DNA from: Tyzzerella sp. | GTDB lineage: Bacteria; Bacillota; Clostridia; Lachnospirales; Lachnospiraceae | Length of the DNA stretch: 64,000 nt | Reading direction: 5' to 3' | Assembly: GCA_017472665.1 (NCBI GenBank) | Contig: JAFUOS010000003.1 | Span: 16,510-80,509 of the forward strand | Part shown: one piece after another, positions 1 through 9,596 of the stretch | How the letters are laid out: every line of letters begins with the position of its first letter | Numbering within the stretch: position 1 is the stretch's first letter | Translations under genes and position numbers: made by a program | Notes under the pieces: generated by a model | What the model saw: only the letters and a program-made list of their open reading frames with translations | Database searches by the model: none | Told to the model about the DNA's origin: nothing

Positions 1-588
1 TGTCACTTCTACTTCGGTTTCAAAGTAGAACTGCTTTGCGCTTAAATCATTGATGTACGCATAAAGTGGTGTTCCCTTTGTTGCATCTAATGTCAAGTAT
101 GGAAATAATCCTTTGTCCGTCTTGAAATTAATCACATCACTGGATTCATAATCTCCCGATTTTCCGAAAAAGTTACCCTTTCCTACAATCAGCGAGAATT
201 TTGCCAGAACCTTGACATCTTTTGCCGGCATTTTAAAAGTTGTTTCACTTTTTTTCTTATTTACAGTCAATGACTTGAGTTCATAGCCGTCATCCGGTTT
301 AACGGTCAGCACAATCTCATCGCCTTCTGCAGCTTCCGTTTTGTTAGCCGTTACGCTGCCATGTGCGCTTTTCAGAATCTGGACCTCATAAATCCCGTCA
401 TCCTGCTCTGCTGAAACATCTTCATCATCTTCTTCTGAAGTATCTTTATCAACATTCTCTACCGGAATATCATTTCCTGTATTCTCATCTTTCGATATGC
501 AGGAAAAGAGGCCTATCACTATTCCCAAAAGCAAAAGAAGTAACAAAATCACCAGCGTCGCTTTTTTCTTTTTGTTATCTTCGTTCAT
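1..588 (-). CDS. surface-anchored protein with InlB-type repeat, 3' end outside window
   Basis: The first 196 codons are visible and the gene runs off the left edge. The start ATG at 588 follows an AGGAGG ribosome site that abuts the stop of the upstream GH43 gene, so it is the last visible gene of the sugar-use operon. The N-terminus is Lys-rich, then a hydrophobic run ending in LFSC at residue 30, which may be a lipobox or simply a membrane anchor. An acidic linker follows (about residues 33-65). Next comes a module with the SAHGSVTAN...GDEIVLTV pattern of Bacterial/InlB B-like repeats, then the start of a beta-rich region. It is probably a cell-surface glycan-binding or enzyme protein; no catalytic motif is visible in this part. 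Confidence 0.75.
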   Translation of the reverse strand, partial: MNEDNKKKKATLVILLLLLLLGIVIGLFSCISKDENTGNDIPVENVDKDTSEEDDEDVSAEQDDGIYEVQILKSAHGSVTANKTEAAEGDEIVLTVKPDDGYELKSLTVNKKKSETTFKMPAKDVKVLAKFSLIVGKGNFFGKSGDYESSDVINFKTDKGLFPYLTLDATKGTPLYAYINDLSAKQFYFETEVEVT

Positions 589-598
589 TTTGCACCTC

Positions 599-3500
599 CT
601 ATTTCAAAATAAATCTACTGTTAAGGTCATTTGGTACACGTCCTTTGAAGTACCACCACGGATCTCCATTAAATTTCATAGCGTTATCCGTAATCTCAGT
701 CACACTCTTGTAACTTTGATCACAGGTCTTGAACGCAAAACCTAAAGCAGCCGTTTTGTTTCCGATCACTTCGTCTGGCACAAAGATTTCTACTACGGTT
801 GTATAGGCTCCAGTCGTCTTATCCTCTGTTGTCTTCATTGCTTTCAGAAGATATCCGCTGTCACCAAATGATGTACATGCAAACTGGTCATCATTGATAT
901 AGAATTCTGCATTTGTGTTATAATGCCAGCTTCCGCCCCACTTATACTGTTTCGTCTGATATTGGTGTGCCACCTTGTACGCCAGATATACACCTTTTTC
1001 ATTTCGATAGCCATACACAGACATCTCATTTCCGTTAGAACTATCTTTCTGACTTGCTACAAGTGTATTCTCTAAATCCCAGTCGCTCAAATCAGCATCC
1101 AATGCAATCTCAGAAACATAAGGATAGATATATTCCTCTACATTTTCCTTCTCTGTCTCATAAGCGTTTACTGTAATCTCTGCCTCTGTATTAAAGAAGA
1201 ACAATCCTGGAATAGAGCCTTCATCAAGACCCTCTACGTCGATGTCGCCCAAAACATATCTGCCGTTAACCAGCATCACAAATTGATCCTCATAACGGAT
1301 GAGTTCCACATTTACATACTCTTCCGCAGATAAACCTAGACCCGATGTATCAAAGGTGTTGCTGGAATTTGTATCCCACTCCCAGTTTGTACCTGAAAAC
1401 TCCGTGGTATGGGCAGTCACTCTTCCTATCGAATTATAATTTGCCCCTGCAATATCAAAATAATATGCAAGCAGAGAATCCATCGACTTGGATGCAACAC
1501 CGAATTTCGGATACTTGTCATTATTTAAAATGTCTCTAACCTTGATATCAACATTGATATAATAAGCATCTGACAATTCATCTCCAAAGTAGTAGAACTG
1601 GTTTGAACCTCCAGTCTGGGTAAGGGAATCGCCGTCCACTTCAAATCCGCCTGTCATAACTGTCTGACCATCGGCATTAATTCGATACCATGAAGTCGGA
1701 TCTGAGAACGAAGAACCTACCATCAATGTCCATGTCGTTCTTCCTGAAGCCTCATAGGCTTTTCTCGTATTAAAGGAAGGAGCACAGATTAAGCTGTCCG
1801 GTTGTTCCTCCAGATTCAAAGCACTATATGGAATATATGCCTCCACATCATATCCTTCACATTTAGAAGAATTCAACTCTCCATAGATATGAACTTTGCT
1901 TACGGTATCAATATAGGTGCGGATGTATTCATAATCCTTTGCAGAATTAACACCAATCCATCCTTCTGTTGTTCCATCTAAGCCATATCGAACCTGAATG
2001 ACATTGGCATTTAATTTGTCTGTTCCACCCTCAGCAAGCTGAATCTCCACAGAAGTATTCTGGTAAATACTCTGGGTTGGATTAACGAACACATTGGTAT
2101 CGTTTGAATGGAAACCGAAGAAGATACCTTCTTCTGTCATCTTGGAATACATCGTCATAGTAACGCCGTTTGTATCAGCGAATTCTATTTTTTCGCCTGT
2201 GTATTCTTCTGCTTTTACTTCCCCGTCAAACGTTACCGTGTCATCTTCAGGAACCTCTATCTGCCATGTACCATCGCCTTCGGCTTCTTCTAATTCCTCT
2301 TGGTTATCTCGTTTTGCCATTACCGCAATTTCGGAAATTGCATACTCAGTAGACATCGCAGGCATTTTGATTTCAATGGATTTTACTTTCATCTCATCAA
2401 ATGTGAAAGCAACTGCGCCGCCTGGTATTACATAACCATCCTCTGTATAATACTTATCCCAGTCAAATGCCAAATCTTTATAAGTAACTTTCTCTCCATT
2501 TTCGAGAGTCAATTTCACAGAACTGATGTTACTGAACATATAGTCATAGTCCTGGCTATTGTAGATTGCGAGGCCCGAAACTGCCTGTGCTTCCTCGAAA
2601 TCCAGAGTAATCTTGGAAGACTTTCCAGCAAAAACAGCTTCCTTGATAAACGAAACATTATGATAATCAATGAGCTTATCATTCAGACAAGCAGCATCCG
2701 CATCATCCACAAGTCCCTTTGCCTGAACCTTTGCCTTTGGTGCCACGTTTTCATATTGATATGTAGTCAGTGGCATGAAAGAATAAGATGGTCCATTGGC
2801 TACCGGCACTAACATTCCGTCATCATTCTTTGTCCAATTCAGTTCGTCTACGGCGATTCCTCTGGTAGAGTTACCGTTTACGCGGTCTAAGTGGGCATGA
2901 TAAACAATGTAATCCTGTCCATTTTTGTTTACGACACTACAGTGTCCTGTTCCGGATGCCCAGCTCCAATGGCTTTCTGCAAACAGCAGGAATCCGCCTT
3001 CGTCCTGAGACAGCTTTGTAAATGGTCCTGTAGGTGTCTCTCCAACTGCCACTCTTACAGAATACGTTTTCTGATTAAAAGAGTTCGCAGAATACAGCAG
3101 ATAATACAAATCCGATTCTTCGTTGTAGAGCATGTAAGGAGCTTCGTTTACGCTTCCTTCATTCATATCGTAAGAAATTTCAGAATCTAATGTGTATTGA
3201 TTTGGGGTTGTCAGACGATATACCTCATCATAATTTACAGTATAATCATCATTTAGCGCTATTGCATAAATATTGGATTCCGTTATACCCTGGTCTTTCC
3301 ATAAATCATGACAAAAATATACATACTTTTTACCCGTCTTAGGATCCTCAAAAGGATTCAAGTCAATGATCTTCATATATCCATTGGTTTGGGTTTCATA
3401 CAATGGATGGTCCGGTGACATTTTCGAAAAATCAAATACCGGCTCATAACACACGATTTTCTTTTCTGCATCAACTACAACCGGCTCCTTGCCCAAGTAT

Positions 3501-4027
3501 TCGTTATACTGAACAAATGGACCGGCTGGCGATTCTGAAACTGCTATATCGCCATAGAAGTTAAGAGAATTTTCAAAACTAGTGTCGTATCGATTCGCTG
3601 TGTAGAACATATAATAAAGTTTTGTTTCTTCATCATAAATCACTTCCGGTGCCCAGTAATTTGAAAACGCATACGAAATTGTCGTATATCCGGTTGCCTC
3701 GTCATATTTCCCATCCGGATTTAATGCAACTCCTGCACACTCCCAGTTTACTAAGTCCTTGGATTTGTACGCAAAATATCCTGCTCCGCCGAGTTCGTCC
3801 GAAGTAATATACATATAGTAATATCCGGCGTCCTCTCCCTCGGTGATGTAAATCACATCCGGGTCGGCCCCAACTGTCGTCAGGTCATTTTGGTAAAAGA
3901 GCTCACTCCCTGCATCCACTGAATCCACTTTTTTCTCTTTCTTGCCGAACAAGAAGATCCCTGCAGACAGTGCTGCCACGACAACTACTACAGCTGCTAT
4001 TGGAAGCAATATTTTTTTGTTTTTCAT
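599..4027 (-). CDS. multidomain extracellular glycoside hydrolase family 43 protein
   Basis: 1142 residues. A signal or anchor helix spans about residues 6-27. The GH43 five-bladed propeller spans about 45-430 with the expected acidic residues: D55 in ADPDVIY (base), D218 in FEDPKTGKKY (pKa modulator) and E295 in NEAPYML (acid), plus the WAPEVIY segment at 125. After it come a discoidin-like region (about 430-600) and two regions resembling the CBM9/DOMON fold (about 610-800 and 1000-1142) with a laminin-G-like stretch between. The family cleaves alpha-L-arabinosyl or beta-xylosyl links in plant polysaccharides; the exact substrate cannot be read here. It lies in an operon with a sugar ABC transporter; its ATG overlaps the upstream permease stop as TAATG, implying translational coupling. 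Confidence 0.9.
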   Translation of the reverse strand: MKNKKILLPIAAVVVVVAALSAGIFLFGKKEKKVDSVDAGSELFYQNDLTTVGADPDVIYITEGEDAGYYYMYITSDELGGAGYFAYKSKDLVNWECAGVALNPDGKYDEATGYTTISYAFSNYWAPEVIYDEETKLYYMFYTANRYDTSFENSLNFYGDIAVSESPAGPFVQYNEYLGKEPVVVDAEKKIVCYEPVFDFSKMSPDHPLYETQTNGYMKIIDLNPFEDPKTGKKYVYFCHDLWKDQGITESNIYAIALNDDYTVNYDEVYRLTTPNQYTLDSEISYDMNEGSVNEAPYMLYNEESDLYYLLYSANSFNQKTYSVRVAVGETPTGPFTKLSQDEGGFLLFAESHWSWASGTGHCSVVNKNGQDYIVYHAHLDRVNGNSTRGIAVDELNWTKNDDGMLVPVANGPSYSFMPLTTYQYENVAPKAKVQAKGLVDDADAACLNDKLIDYHNVSFIKEAVFAGKSSKITLDFEEAQAVSGLAIYNSQDYDYMFSNISSVKLTLENGEKVTYKDLAFDWDKYYTEDGYVIPGGAVAFTFDEMKVKSIEIKMPAMSTEYAISEIAVMAKRDNQEELEEAEGDGTWQIEVPEDDTVTFDGEVKAEEYTGEKIEFADTNGVTMTMYSKMTEEGIFFGFHSNDTNVFVNPTQSIYQNTSVEIQLAEGGTDKLNANVIQVRYGLDGTTEGWIGVNSAKDYEYIRTYIDTVSKVHIYGELNSSKCEGYDVEAYIPYSALNLEEQPDSLICAPSFNTRKAYEASGRTTWTLMVGSSFSDPTSWYRINADGQTVMTGGFEVDGDSLTQTGGSNQFYYFGDELSDAYYINVDIKVRDILNNDKYPKFGVASKSMDSLLAYYFDIAGANYNSIGRVTAHTTEFSGTNWEWDTNSSNTFDTSGLGLSAEEYVNVELIRYEDQFVMLVNGRYVLGDIDVEGLDEGSIPGLFFFNTEAEITVNAYETEKENVEEYIYPYVSEIALDADLSDWDLENTLVASQKDSSNGNEMSVYGYRNEKGVYLAYKVAHQYQTKQYKWGGSWHYNTNAEFYINDDQFACTSFGDSGYLLKAMKTTEDKTTGAYTTVVEIFVPDEVIGNKTAALGFAFKTCDQSYKSVTEITDNAMKFNGDPWWYFKGRVPNDLNSRFILK

Positions 4028-4881
4028 TATCCTTTTTCACCTCCTGCTGTAATACCCTCAATAAAGTATTTCTGCGCAAAAATATAAATTAATACCGTCG
4101 GAACAATCGCAACTACATTGGCCGCCAAGATGCTTGGCCAGTCGCCCGAGTACCGATCGGAAAAGATAGATACTGCAATCTGCAGTGTCTGATAATCAGA
4201 TTTCAGGTAAATCAATGGTCCAAAGTAGTCATTGTATCCGCCTACAAATCCTAAAATTCCCTGCGACAAAAGAGCAGGTTTCGAAAGCGGCAGAACGATA
4301 CGCAAAAAGCACTGGAATGGACCAAGTCCATCTATTTTTGCCGCCTCGATAATGGAGTCCGGAATCGCATAGAACGACTGTCTCATGAAGAACACACAAG
4401 CCGCCGCACCAAACATTCCAGGAATCATAAGTGGAAGAAACGGTGCATTTGCCGTCACTCCAAGAGCATCCCAAATAACATAAGAAGGCACGAGTGTCAC
4501 AATACCCGGAACCATCATGGTAGCAATGAGAAGCCCAAACATAATATCCTTTCCTCTGAATCGCATTTTTGCAAATGCAAATGCAGAAAGAGAAGACACA
4601 AAGAGACCTATCAGCGTAGGTGGAATAATAATCCACAGAGTGTTGAAAAATCCTTCCACAATCGATGTGGATGAAGCAACCTTTTCAAATGCATTCATGT
4701 AACCGCGAAGGGTCACTCCCAGTTTTGGCAACCATGTAAACGTACCAATGGTTTCTTCTTTCTGTTTTAAAGAAGAAATCAACATGATTGCAAAAGGAAG
4801 CAGCACAAAGAGTGCATACAGAATCAGGCCCACATATGTCAGGCATTTACGAATGATTACGTTTTTATTCTTTTTAATCAT
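4027..4881 (-). CDS. sugar ABC transporter permease, MalG/UgpE type
   Basis: 284 residues with six hydrophobic segments, the first at about 12-35. The EAA loop that docks the ATPase reads EAAKIDGLGPFQCFLRIVLP near residue 190. It is the second of two inner-membrane permeases of a CUT1-family oligosaccharide importer, paired with the gene just upstream (8-nt overlap). No ATPase is encoded nearby. In many Firmicutes a shared MsmK-type ATPase serves several such transporters, and that is the likely arrangement here. Confidence 0.93.
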   Translation of the reverse strand: MIKKNKNVIIRKCLTYVGLILYALFVLLPFAIMLISSLKQKEETIGTFTWLPKLGVTLRGYMNAFEKVASSTSIVEGFFNTLWIIIPPTLIGLFVSSLSAFAFAKMRFRGKDIMFGLLIATMMVPGIVTLVPSYVIWDALGVTANAPFLPLMIPGMFGAAACVFFMRQSFYAIPDSIIEAAKIDGLGPFQCFLRIVLPLSKPALLSQGILGFVGGYNDYFGPLIYLKSDYQTLQIAVSIFSDRYSGDWPSILAANVVAIVPTVLIYIFAQKYFIEGITAGGEKG

Positions 4882-5794
4882 AATTCACCCACTTTCTCTG
4901 CAGTTTGAAATTCACAATGGTGACAGCACCAATCAGCACTGCAATCAGCCAGCCGGTAGCTGTAGCCACACCTAAATCCGAACCGCCGGAAGCATTAAAC
5001 AGCTTCCTGTACAGGTAAAATACAACGGTGAGGCCCTGATAATCCGGTCCTCCATCCGGGGTCATAACCTGGAATTGGGCAAATGCCTGAAGCGCCCCAT
5101 TGACTCCCGTAACTAACAGGAAGAATATAGTAGGCGATATGATTGGAATCGTGATTTTGAAAAACTTCCTCAGTCCACTTGCACCGTCAATATCTGCTGC
5201 TTCATACAGATCCCTTGACACATTCGTGAGAGCTGACGTGAGCAGGATAATATTGTATCCCATGCCGCCCCATACCAGCAGTACAAACATTGCCACTCTA
5301 TAATAATCTGCCGAGCCGAGCCAGTCGATAGGTTCTTTAATCCAGCCCCATTCCATTAACGTGGAATTCAAAACTCCATAATTGTAGTCGTAAATCCACT
5401 TCCACATGAAGGTAACTGCTACCATGGAACACACATATGGAACGAAATATACTGTTTTAAATCCCTTCGCTCCCTTTACACCTGTCGCAATCAGTCCGCT
5501 GATGACCAAAGAGAGCACTAGCGAAACGATAGAGGCAAACAGAACATAGACCGTATTGCCCAAAGCCTTATAAAATAATTCATCCTCCAATATGGCCTTA
5601 AAGTTCTCAAGTCCAATAAAGGCTGCACTGTCTAAACGCAGGCCTTTGAATGTATGAAAACATAAGTAAACAGATAAAAGCAGGGGAATCAGCCCAAAGA
5701 TCGTAAAACCAAGCAGCGGAATATTAGCGAACACAATTCCCTGAATTTCTTCTCCCTTTATTTTTTTCTTGGTTTTTTGCATGTTTTTATTCAT
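4874..5794 (-). CDS. sugar ABC transporter permease, MalF/UgpA type
   Basis: 306 residues from the ATG at 5794 (MNKNMQKTKK). An upstream in-frame start would lie deep inside the binding-protein gene, so the shorter form is preferred; it still overlaps that gene by 8 nt. There are six hydrophobic segments, and the EAA loop YEAADIDGASGLRKFFKIT lies near residue 215. It is the first permease of the CUT1 importer and forms a heterodimer with the next gene. It probably imports the oligosaccharides released by the GH43 enzymes of this operon. Confidence 0.92.
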   Translation of the reverse strand: MNKNMQKTKKKIKGEEIQGIVFANIPLLGFTIFGLIPLLLSVYLCFHTFKGLRLDSAAFIGLENFKAILEDELFYKALGNTVYVLFASIVSLVLSLVISGLIATGVKGAKGFKTVYFVPYVCSMVAVTFMWKWIYDYNYGVLNSTLMEWGWIKEPIDWLGSADYYRVAMFVLLVWGGMGYNIILLTSALTNVSRDLYEAADIDGASGLRKFFKITIPIISPTIFFLLVTGVNGALQAFAQFQVMTPDGGPDYQGLTVVFYLYRKLFNASGGSDLGVATATGWLIAVLIGAVTIVNFKLQRKWVNYD

Positions 5795-7454
5795 TAGAAT
5801 ACCCCGTATATTTATACAACTTTTCCTGCGTTGGTTCATAATACTTGTCAAACAAATCATTTACGGTAGCCTTATTTTCTCTGACTGTGTAGTTCAAGTA
5901 GTTTGCCCAGTCATCAATCCATGTTGAGTCAGTAAGGCTCCACCAGTCACCCGGACGCTGTACAGCTGCCGCTTCCACGAAAGCAATCGCGTTCGCAGGG
6001 TCTTGTGAAGTTTGTAAGAACACTTCATCATTTGCAAGTGCTTTCTGGTTTGGAATTGCAAAACCAGCTTCCGCTTGTGATTTCTGTCCTTCTTCACCAG
6101 CTACGAATTTTAAAAACTCGAATGCTGCTTCCTTGTTCTTAGAACCATCTGCAATTGCAAGTCCTACAGAACCGGAATGTCCTGCTGCCACACCGTGAAC
6201 TGTTACGTTGCCGCTGGCATCATATTCTTTATAAACAGGAAGTGGAGCTACGTTCCAAGAGCCTTTGCCCCATTTTTCTGATTCTGACATTTCCTTACGC
6301 AAAGTAGGTACTTCCCATCTTCCATCTACAAACATACCGAATTTACCGGAAATGAAATAATCCTCTGCATCTGCAGTTCCAAGTGAGTTCGCTCCCATAG
6401 AAACGCCATAGCCAAGTTTTTCTGAACCATCTGTAGCAGTTCCCACAACACTTCCTTCTTTTGCTGTCAATGCAACAAATTCTAAGAAAGCATCAAACAT
6501 GCTAGGAAGTTCATTTAAACTCTGCTTATCTGCATCTGTAAGAGTTGCTTTGTCTTTATAAGAAATGAGCTCACCTGCTTTATAGGTTGTTCCATTGATT
6601 TCCACAGACGCTACATCATCTTTTACAATGTAATTTGGTGTCTCGTCGTTCAATGTGAATTTATAGTAACCTTCGTCCATGTACTCAACGTTGTCGCCGC
6701 CTACAGACCATCCGTAATTAAACCACCATTCATTGTAATAGCCGTAGTCACAGCCATCAATTTTTTCCATTTCTTTTGCAAGTTCGATTGTCTCTTCCCA
6801 AGACATTGCAATGCGGTTATTAAACACTTTCGCATCAGAATCGTAGCCTTTTGCCAGATAGTTTGTTCCGTTTGCTGTATTATAGGCAGCCAGCTCTTCT
6901 TCTGTAACGGAAATTTCTGTGATTCCTAATTCTTTTAAATATGTAGTATTATAATAGATAACAGTTGGACCAATATCCTTTGGCAGAGCCCACAGAGGTG
7001 CATCTTCACTGGTCGTTGCTGTCTCCGGATCAAAACGGTATCTATAGAGTCCGCTTTCCCACATCTCATCCTTCTCATTTGTAAAATCAAATCCTGAAAA
7101 TTCTCCGGAATCTAACTGAGTTAAGTATCCTGCGTCTGACCATGACTTCACATAAGTTTCTTCCACATAGACAATATCCGGTGTATTATTTCCGGAGAGT
7201 GCCAGTGCGGCATCACTTGAATAAGAAGAAGATGCTTTCTGCACATATTTTACAGAAATATTTTTTTCTTTTCCTACAGTCTCATTAAACTGGTCTGTAA
7301 TTTCCTGGAAAACAGATGCTTCTACATCATCTCCCCAGCCCCAGAACTGAAGAGTAACCGTATCGTTGGTCGGTTTTCCATCACTAGCTGTTCCACAAGC
7401 GCTAAGTCCTAAAACAAGCGCCATTCCCATAGCTACCAAACTTTTCTTTTTCAT
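5787..7454 (-). CDS. extracellular sugar-binding lipoprotein (family 1 SBP)
   Basis: 555 residues. A lipoprotein signal ends in LGLSAC with the lipidated Cys at residue 20. Then follows a family 1 solute-binding fold beginning VTLQFWGWGDD, with the usual GNNTPDIVYVEE segment. It captures oligosaccharides on the outer face of the membrane and hands them to the two permeases encoded directly downstream. At 555 residues it is longer than the usual 420-450, as often seen in Clostridial binding proteins for larger oligosaccharides. The ATG lies 15 nt after the upstream GH43 stop with a good GGAGG site. Confidence 0.92.
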   Translation of the reverse strand: MKKKSLVAMGMALVLGLSACGTASDGKPTNDTVTLQFWGWGDDVEASVFQEITDQFNETVGKEKNISVKYVQKASSSYSSDAALALSGNNTPDIVYVEETYVKSWSDAGYLTQLDSGEFSGFDFTNEKDEMWESGLYRYRFDPETATTSEDAPLWALPKDIGPTVIYYNTTYLKELGITEISVTEEELAAYNTANGTNYLAKGYDSDAKVFNNRIAMSWEETIELAKEMEKIDGCDYGYYNEWWFNYGWSVGGDNVEYMDEGYYKFTLNDETPNYIVKDDVASVEINGTTYKAGELISYKDKATLTDADKQSLNELPSMFDAFLEFVALTAKEGSVVGTATDGSEKLGYGVSMGANSLGTADAEDYFISGKFGMFVDGRWEVPTLRKEMSESEKWGKGSWNVAPLPVYKEYDASGNVTVHGVAAGHSGSVGLAIADGSKNKEAAFEFLKFVAGEEGQKSQAEAGFAIPNQKALANDEVFLQTSQDPANAIAFVEAAAVQRPGDWWSLTDSTWIDDWANYLNYTVRENKATVNDLFDKYYEPTQEKLYKYTGYSNE

Positions 7455-7468
7455 TTTTTCCCTCCTTG

Positions 7469-8365
7469 TTACAACTCGAACACAATGGTTCCATTTTTGA
7501 TTTCTGCGTTACAAATACAAGCTTTTCTGTTTTGCGAAGGCTCATTCTCATATGTATGAATATGGAAAGATGTCATCAAATTTCCTTCTCCATCTTTAAA
7601 GAATGCATTGTGTCCTGGACCTGAAAAGTCTCCATCCACATCTTTGTGTGTCAGGATTGGCTCATCGTGTTTCACAAAAGGTCCAAGTGGATTCTCCGAT
7701 TTAGCCAGGCAGATACAGTAATCTTTTGAGGCATAGAAATTGGCTGAATAAGCAAGATAATAAATTCCGTCTTTTTTCAACACATATGGTGCTTCATTCC
7801 ACGACTGATCCCCGACCATCATCGAATCGTAATCTTCGCTTGGTCCAAACAATGTGATTGGTTCCCCCACGAGAGACAGAAGGTCATCACTCAATTCACA
7901 TACACATATTTCCGAAATTCGTCCTTTTCCGTCCACATAGTTCTCCGAGCAATCCTTCGAATAATAGAAATACGTTTTTTGGTCTTCATCGATAAACACA
8001 TGTCCGTCAATTGCCGCATAGCCAAAGTCAAACATTGGACCGTTGTGAACATCCGTGAATGGTCCTTCTGGACTATCGCTCACAGCAACACCAATTCTTA
8101 AAGAATTGTCGGCTTTGCGTCTGGCTGTATAGTGCATAATGTACTTGCCTTGATAGTAAATTACTTCCGGTGCCCAATAGTCTTGACAAGCCCATGAATC
8201 ACTCAAGTCCAGACAAACGCCCAGATTGTCCCAGTTGGTGAGGTCATCCGACTTCCAAACTTTGAAGCCATCCACATCAAAACTAGTGGCGTACATATAA
8301 TAGTGTTCGCCAGCATTGACCACGAATGGATCTCCAATATTTGTCACATTTGTTCTGATCATCAT
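7469..8365 (-). CDS. single-domain cytoplasmic GH43 glycosidase
   Basis: 298 residues with no signal peptide, so probably cytoplasmic. It is a bare GH43 propeller: D12 in NIGDPFVV (base), WAPEVIYY at 64, D120 in AAIDGHVF (pKa modulator) and E191 in WNEAPYVL (acid). It is the promoter-proximal gene of the transport operon and likely trims imported arabino- or xylo-oligosaccharides, complementing the exported GH43 five genes downstream. Two adjacent ATGs at 8365 and 8362 can both serve as start behind AAGGAGGG. Confidence 0.9.
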   Translation of the reverse strand: MMIRTNVTNIGDPFVVNAGEHYYMYATSFDVDGFKVWKSDDLTNWDNLGVCLDLSDSWACQDYWAPEVIYYQGKYIMHYTARRKADNSLRIGVAVSDSPEGPFTDVHNGPMFDFGYAAIDGHVFIDEDQKTYFYYSKDCSENYVDGKGRISEICVCELSDDLLSLVGEPITLFGPSEDYDSMMVGDQSWNEAPYVLKKDGIYYLAYSANFYASKDYCICLAKSENPLGPFVKHDEPILTHKDVDGDFSGPGHNAFFKDGEGNLMTSFHIHTYENEPSQNRKACICNAEIKNGTIVFEL

Positions 8366-8402
8366 AAACCCTCCTTTCTTTTTACTTTTATTTCATTTTT
8401 AT

Positions 8403-8430
8403 TTTATACAATCTTTACCCTATAAAACAA
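8403..8430 (-). promoter_or_regulatory. promoter of the GH43/transport operon
   Basis: On the minus strand a -35 TTGTTT (8425-8430) and a -10 TATAAA (8403-8408) are 16 bp apart, about 40 nt ahead of the first gene. The -35 is weak, as expected of an activator-dependent promoter. AraC-type repeats lie just upstream of it. Confidence 0.55.
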
Positions 8431-8458
8431 TATATAAATGTGTCATATAAGTGAGGAA

Positions 8459-8602
8459 AAATTTCATTTAGTACAATCATGCCCGTATAAAGTAATTTGA
8501 AATTTCATGGTAAAATTTGCTAAAATTAAGATTTTTAACTTGACTTCTCTTATCTTATGCGTTAAATTTGAAACGACGCATGAAGGTGAGGTAAAATTTC
8601 AT
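8459..8602. promoter_or_regulatory. three direct AAATTTCAT repeats in the AraC/GH43 divergent region
   Basis: Identical 9-mers AAATTTCAT occur at 8459-8467, 8500-8508 and 8594-8602, with related AAATTTG versions at about 8514 and 8564. The first two sit 30-80 bp upstream of the operon -35 box, where an AraC-family activator would bind. The third lies between the ribosome site and the start codon of the regulator itself, suggesting autoregulation. Binding is inferred from position and repetition only. Confidence 0.5.
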
Positions 8603-8603
8603 T

Positions 8604-9503
8604 ATGGATAAATATATAACATTTGATCATATTAGAAAAAAAGATATTTCTGGTTTTACAGGGTTAGAGAATGAAGTACTGACTTACATTTATCACAGTC
8701 AGGGAAAAGTCCCGTTATCCATCGAAAGCTTTGGCATTACTTTTCCCAGCCCAGACTATCATATTCAGAGAACTGGCTCCCGCTATTTTATTTTGGAATA
8801 TATCGTTTCCGGGAAAGGATACTTAAAAGTAGATGGAAAAAAATTCGCCTTGAGTGCGAACGATGTCTATTTGTTAGAGCCCGGGTCTTCGCATGAATAT
8901 TATTCGGACAAAGATGATCCTTTTAAGAAATACTGGATTAATTTTAATAGTGAGATTTTTTTCAACATTTTTAATGAATATGACTTAAAGCAGATTTATG
9001 TTTTCCCCGATACGGATATTTCTGAGGAAATGGAGAATCTATTCAAATTAGAAGAAATTTCTCTTTACAATGACCATATTTATAGAGAAGCAAGTGCCTA
9101 TTTGTTTTCTATTTTTATGAAATTGGCTGCCAAGAACCAGATAAAAGAAGAAAGTTCCGTAATCGCCCAACAGATACTGGCAGAACTAGACCTTGCAATC
9201 GACTCCTCGATTTCCATCGATGAAATATGCAATAAGCTTTTTATTTCGCGTTCGAAGCTAATACGCGAGTTCAAAAAGCACTACAACATAACACCCCACG
9301 CTTACCTAATGGACCGGAAGATTGCATTTTCCAAAATGCTTCTGCAAAATACCAACCATTCCATCAAGTCCATATCGAATCACCTGGGATTTGCGGATGA
9401 ACATTATTTTTCCAATGTTTTTCGGAAGAAGACAAATATGACACCGAGTGAGTATCGAAGGTCGCGGAGTAATCTTGTTGTAGATTCCAGTAGGGAAGAT
9501 TAG
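8604..9503 (+). CDS. AraC-family transcriptional regulator of the GH43 locus
   Basis: 299 residues. The N-terminal half is a cupin-like sugar-sensing domain (AraC_binding; LLEPGSSHEYYSD near residue 92). The C-terminal 100 residues carry the two helix-turn-helix motifs of the family, ending in HLGFADEHYFSNVFRKKTNM and the PSEYRRS signature. It is divergent from the GH43/ABC operon and probably activates it on binding an arabinose- or xylose-derived inducer. The ribosome site GGTGAGG is about 12 nt from ATG, rather far. Confidence 0.9.
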   Translation: MDKYITFDHIRKKDISGFTGLENEVLTYIYHSQGKVPLSIESFGITFPSPDYHIQRTGSRYFILEYIVSGKGYLKVDGKKFALSANDVYLLEPGSSHEYYSDKDDPFKKYWINFNSEIFFNIFNEYDLKQIYVFPDTDISEEMENLFKLEEISLYNDHIYREASAYLFSIFMKLAAKNQIKEESSVIAQQILAELDLAIDSSISIDEICNKLFISRSKLIREFKKHYNITPHAYLMDRKIAFSKMLLQNTNHSIKSISNHLGFADEHYFSNVFRKKTNMTPSEYRRSRSNLVVDSSRED

Positions 9504-9538
9504 GAATTGGTGTGGCGCCAAGCGAATACGCAAAAAAA

Positions 9539-9580
9539 AGCTATTACTCAGTAGACTAGATATCTACTTTTGTAATAGCT
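9539..9580. terminator. bidirectional terminator between araC-type gene and ferredoxin
   Basis: Arms AGCTATTAC (9539-9547) and GTAATAGCT (9572-9580) pair perfectly, with an inner GTAGA/TCTAC helix. There is an A-run on the left and a T-run on the right, so it can stop transcription from both convergent genes. Confidence 0.85.
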
Positions 9581-9596
9581 CTCTTTTTTATTGATA

